Shown piece after piece: positions 62,013 to 64,000 of a stretch of 64,000 bases of DNA. Both the position numbers and the translations under genes were made by a program. The stretch is from assembly GCA_963820415.1 (NCBI GenBank), contig CAWFZT010000004.1, positions 558,001-622,000 on the forward strand. Reading direction: 5' to 3'. Positions within the stretch are counted from its first letter, which is position 1, and the number at the start of each line of letters is the position of its first letter. This DNA comes from CAWFZT01 sp963820415 (GTDB lineage Bacteria > Chloroflexota > Anaerolineae > Anaerolineales > Anaerolineaceae). Under the pieces are notes generated by a model. That model saw only the letters and a program-made list of their open reading frames with translations. It was not told the origin of the DNA and did no database searches.

Positions 62013-62106
62013 GGCTCATTGGGAAGTTCCGAAGAAGGTCCCCGGATTTGGGGGTGTCATGACACTCCCAAATCCAGGAGTTCACCGCTGGGATTCCCAA
62101 ATAACC
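62013..62106. repeat. Dispersed palindromic element, second full copy
   Basis: Arms GGCTCATTGGGAAGTTCCGA and, on the other strand, GGTTATTTGGGAATCCCAGC flank an inverted repeat GGATTTGGGGGTGTCA / TGACACTCCCAAATCC (62044-62075, one G-T pair, no loop). Same layout as the element at 57394-57502, with a different centre (TCATGA instead of TAGCTTGC). Located in the divergent gap between the LC7 and UbiD operons. Confidence 0.85.
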
Positions 62107-62175
62107 ATCCTGAAGATCCATAGGATTAGAGTGTGTTCGGTTATAATCAAAACAAACCTCTGCAGGGAGTTTATT

Positions 62176-63639
62176 TTGGCGTCGCAAGAATTAAGCCAGT
62201 TTGTCGGCCTTTTGGAACAGCACCGGCAGTTGAAGCGAATTTCTGCCCCGGTTTCGCCTGAATTGGAAATCACCGAGATCTGTGACCGGGTTTGTAAAGG
62301 CTCACCGGAAAGTAACCGGGCATTATTCTTTGAAAAACCGGCCGGTTACGATATCCCGGTTCTGATCAATGCCTTCGGCTGCGAAGAACGCATGGCGCTC
62401 GCCCTGGGGGTAAGCCAGCTCGAGGAGCTCAACCAGCGCCTGGGCCAGCTCATTGACCTGCGATTGCCGGGTGGTGTAGTCCAGGCAGTTGGCAGGGGGC
62501 GTGAGATCCTCGGCGCACTTTTATCCGCTGGGCTGCGGCCGCGCAAAGTGCGCAAAGCGCCTGTCCAGGAAGTTGTTCATAAGGAAGGCGCCGCACTGGA
62601 TTTCTTGCCTATCCTGAAATGCTGGCCTAAAGATGGTGGGAAATTCATCACCCTGCCGCAGGTAGTTACCCGCAACCCCAGGTCAGGCGTACGCAATGTG
62701 GGCATGTACCGGTTGCAGGTGGTCGACAGCCAGACCTTGTTGGTGCACTGGCAGCGCCACAAAGGCGGCGCCGAGCACGAAAGGCAGGCTAAAGCTTTTC
62801 AGCAAGAAAAAATTCCGGCAGCGGTGGTGCTGGGCGGAGACCCGGCCTGCATATGGTGTGCCTCTGCGCCGATGCCTCCGGAGATTGATGAATATTTGCT
62901 GGCGGGTTTCCTGGGCGGGGCGCCGATCGAATTTGTCAATTGTGTTTCGCAGCCGCTCGAAGTCCCGGCCAAAGCGGATATCGTCATCGAGGGGTATGTC
63001 GACCTGGCGGACTACCGGGCTGAGGGTCCTTTTGGCGACCATACCGGGTATTACACCCCGGTTGATCTGTTCCCGGCTTTTCATGTCACCGCCATCACAC
63101 ATCGCAAGTCGCCTATTTATCCTGCCACGGTCGTCGGCATCCCACCCATGGAAGATTACTGGATGGGGAAAGCCACCGAACGGTTTTTTCTCCCTCTTAT
63201 CCGTATTTTTATGCCAGAAGTGTTGGATATCCACATGCCGGCTGAGGGAGTGTTTCACAATCTGGTACTGGTCAGGATGCAGAAGCGCTTTCCCGGCCAT
63301 GCCCACAAAGTGATCCACGGTTTATGGGGGTTAGGTTTGTTGATGCTGGCCAAATGTATTGTGGTGGTGGATGAATGGGTGGATGTGCAGAACCTTTCGC
63401 AGGCCGCCTGGCAGGCTTTGGGAAACGTGGATTGGAATCGTGACATCCTGGTCAGCCAGGGACCGGTTGATCAACTCGATCATGCTTCTTACCAACCCTC
63501 CTTCGGCGGGAAAATTGGTATCGATGCCACAGCGAAATTGCCTGAGGAGGGTTATTCCCGCCAGTGGCCTGAAGTGGTAGCGATGACGCCGGAGGTGAAG
63601 CAACATATCAGCGATTTATGGAAGGACCTGGGATTGTAA
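62176..63639 (+). CDS. UbiD-family decarboxylase (menaquinone-pathway type)
   Basis: 487 residues from a TTG at 62176 (GGGAG 8 bases upstream); TATAAT at 62142-62147 may be its -10 box. Conserved: LKRISAPVSPELEITEICDR, PILKCWPKDGGKFITLPQVV, GMYRLQVVDSQTLLVHWQRH, IEGYVDLADYRAEGPFGDHT (catalytic Glu and prFMN contacts) and GHAHKVIHGLWGLGLL. Long UbiD proteins of this kind include the menaquinone-pathway decarboxylase group and aromatic-acid decarboxylases. It is only distantly like the 54339-55638 gene. A substrate-binding lipoprotein gene begins directly after its stop (TAAATG). Confidence 0.85.
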   Translation: MASQELSQFVGLLEQHRQLKRISAPVSPELEITEICDRVCKGSPESNRALFFEKPAGYDIPVLINAFGCEERMALALGVSQLEELNQRLGQLIDLRLPGGVVQAVGRGREILGALLSAGLRPRKVRKAPVQEVVHKEGAALDFLPILKCWPKDGGKFITLPQVVTRNPRSGVRNVGMYRLQVVDSQTLLVHWQRHKGGAEHERQAKAFQQEKIPAAVVLGGDPACIWCASAPMPPEIDEYLLAGFLGGAPIEFVNCVSQPLEVPAKADIVIEGYVDLADYRAEGPFGDHTGYYTPVDLFPAFHVTAITHRKSPIYPATVVGIPPMEDYWMGKATERFFLPLIRIFMPEVLDIHMPAEGVFHNLVLVRMQKRFPGHAHKVIHGLWGLGLLMLAKCIVVVDEWVDVQNLSQAAWQALGNVDWNRDILVSQGPVDQLDHASYQPSFGGKIGIDATAKLPEEGYSRQWPEVVAMTPEVKQHISDLWKDLGL

Positions 63640-64000
63640 ATGGGCAAAAACACGCTGCAGCGGTTCTTGTATTTGGTGGTGGGGTTGTTGATCTCCTGCA
63701 ACCTGTTCAGTGGATGCGTTTCTACCCCTGCGATTGATAAAACACCTGTGCGTATTGCCATGCTTCCGATCCTGGATACAATCCCGCTGTACCTGGCGCA
63801 AGATGCGGGATATTTTGCCGATGAGGGGATCAGCGTAGAGTTTATCCCGGTTGGCTCGGCAGCCGAAAGGGACCAGGTGATGGCCGCCGGGCGGGCGGAT
63901 GGGATGATCAATGACCTGGTGTCGGTGGTCCTCTATAACCGGCAAGGAATAACTGTGCAGGTTGTCCGTTTCATGCGCGTAGCCAGTAAAGAAGTACCGC
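63640..64000 (+). CDS. ABC transporter substrate-binding lipoprotein, NMT1/THI5-like (partial)
   Basis: The first 120 residues, cut by the window end. The lipobox LFSGC follows a hydrophobic signal (FLYLVVGLLISCN), so it is a lipid-anchored protein. Then PVRIAMLPILDTIPLYLAQD, AGYFADEGISVEFIPVGSAA and ADGMINDLVSVVLYNRQG are the pattern of NMT1/THI5 and SsuA-type binding proteins for small organic or sulfonate ligands. It starts at the base after the UbiD stop, so the two are co-translated; transport of the UbiD substrate or of a cofactor precursor is a reasonable guess only. Confidence 0.85.
   Translation, partial: MGKNTLQRFLYLVVGLLISCNLFSGCVSTPAIDKTPVRIAMLPILDTIPLYLAQDAGYFADEGISVEFIPVGSAAERDQVMAAGRADGMINDLVSVVLYNRQGITVQVVRFMRVASKEVP

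Noticed and set aside
1..64000. Insertion sequences, prophage or integrative elements
   Set aside because: No transposase, integrase or phage structural motif was found in any frame; the repeats seen are small and non-coding.

Overview
The window reads as chromosomal DNA of a free-living bacterium, most likely Chloroflexota (class Anaerolineae or a neighbour). This is inferred from a Tad/Flp pilus system whose products carry Thr/Pro-rich tails, giant DUF2298/GT39 membrane glycosyltransferases, LC7 plus V4R proteins, a mevalonate-type isoprenoid gene set (type 2 IPP isomerase) and Indole-pyruvate:ferredoxin oxidoreductase beside an ADP-forming acyl-CoA synthetase, which suggests anaerobic amino-acid fermentation. 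No transposase, phage gene, CRISPR array or rRNA was seen.

Layout. 1-2.9 kb (minus): ADP-forming acyl-CoA synthetase and iorB/iorA behind a consensus promoter. 2.9-10.7 kb (minus): flp pilin, cpaB, tadZ, tadA, tadB, tadC, comF, hpf, ending in a terminator. 10.9-17.3 kb (mostly plus): SPFH protein pair, sucCD, acpP, IPP isomerase fni, polyprenyl diphosphate synthase. 17.3-19.5 kb: a broken degV, an SCP2 protein, and a SufT/SufR-like pair. 19.6-26.6 kb (plus): surface protein, pth, mfd, uvrB. 26.6-34.9 kb (minus): acyP, a membrane peptidase, a HEAT protein, site-2 protease, an interrupted mvaD, a GH31 glycosidase and an RNB exonuclease. 35.2-47.7 kb: an AT-rich surface-glycan block (GT2, methyltransferases) followed by three to four huge GT39/DUF2298 proteins. 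48-52.5 kb (plus): TadE/TadG pseudopilins, the last with about 275 Thr/Pro-rich residues. 52.6-55.6 kb (minus): UbiD decarboxylase plus both aconitase-X subunits, matching the archaeal trans-anhydromevalonate-phosphate branch of the mevalonate pathway. 55.7-57.5 kb: RNase P RNA with its 3' end repeated in tandem, yqeB and tRNA-Phe. 57.6-64 kb: a G5/3D cell-wall protein, ksgA, an LC7/V4R/truncated-receiver/GT2 operon, a second UbiD and a solute-binding lipoprotein.

Most notable: (i) an archaeal-type phosphomevalonate dehydratase/anhydromevalonate phosphate decarboxylase operon in a bacterial genome which also carries fni, a prenyl synthase and an mvaD that is broken as sequenced; (ii) a family of dispersed intergenic palindromic elements; (iii) tandem copies of the rnpB 3' end; (iv) tandemly duplicated GT39 modules divided by an in-frame stop.

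Caution: at least eleven conserved genes are split by single-base indels, several of them in short homopolymers, and three more by in-frame stops. Many of these genes are normally important (hpf, fni, rseP), so consensus sequence error is the simplest explanation, and calls of gene decay here are provisional.
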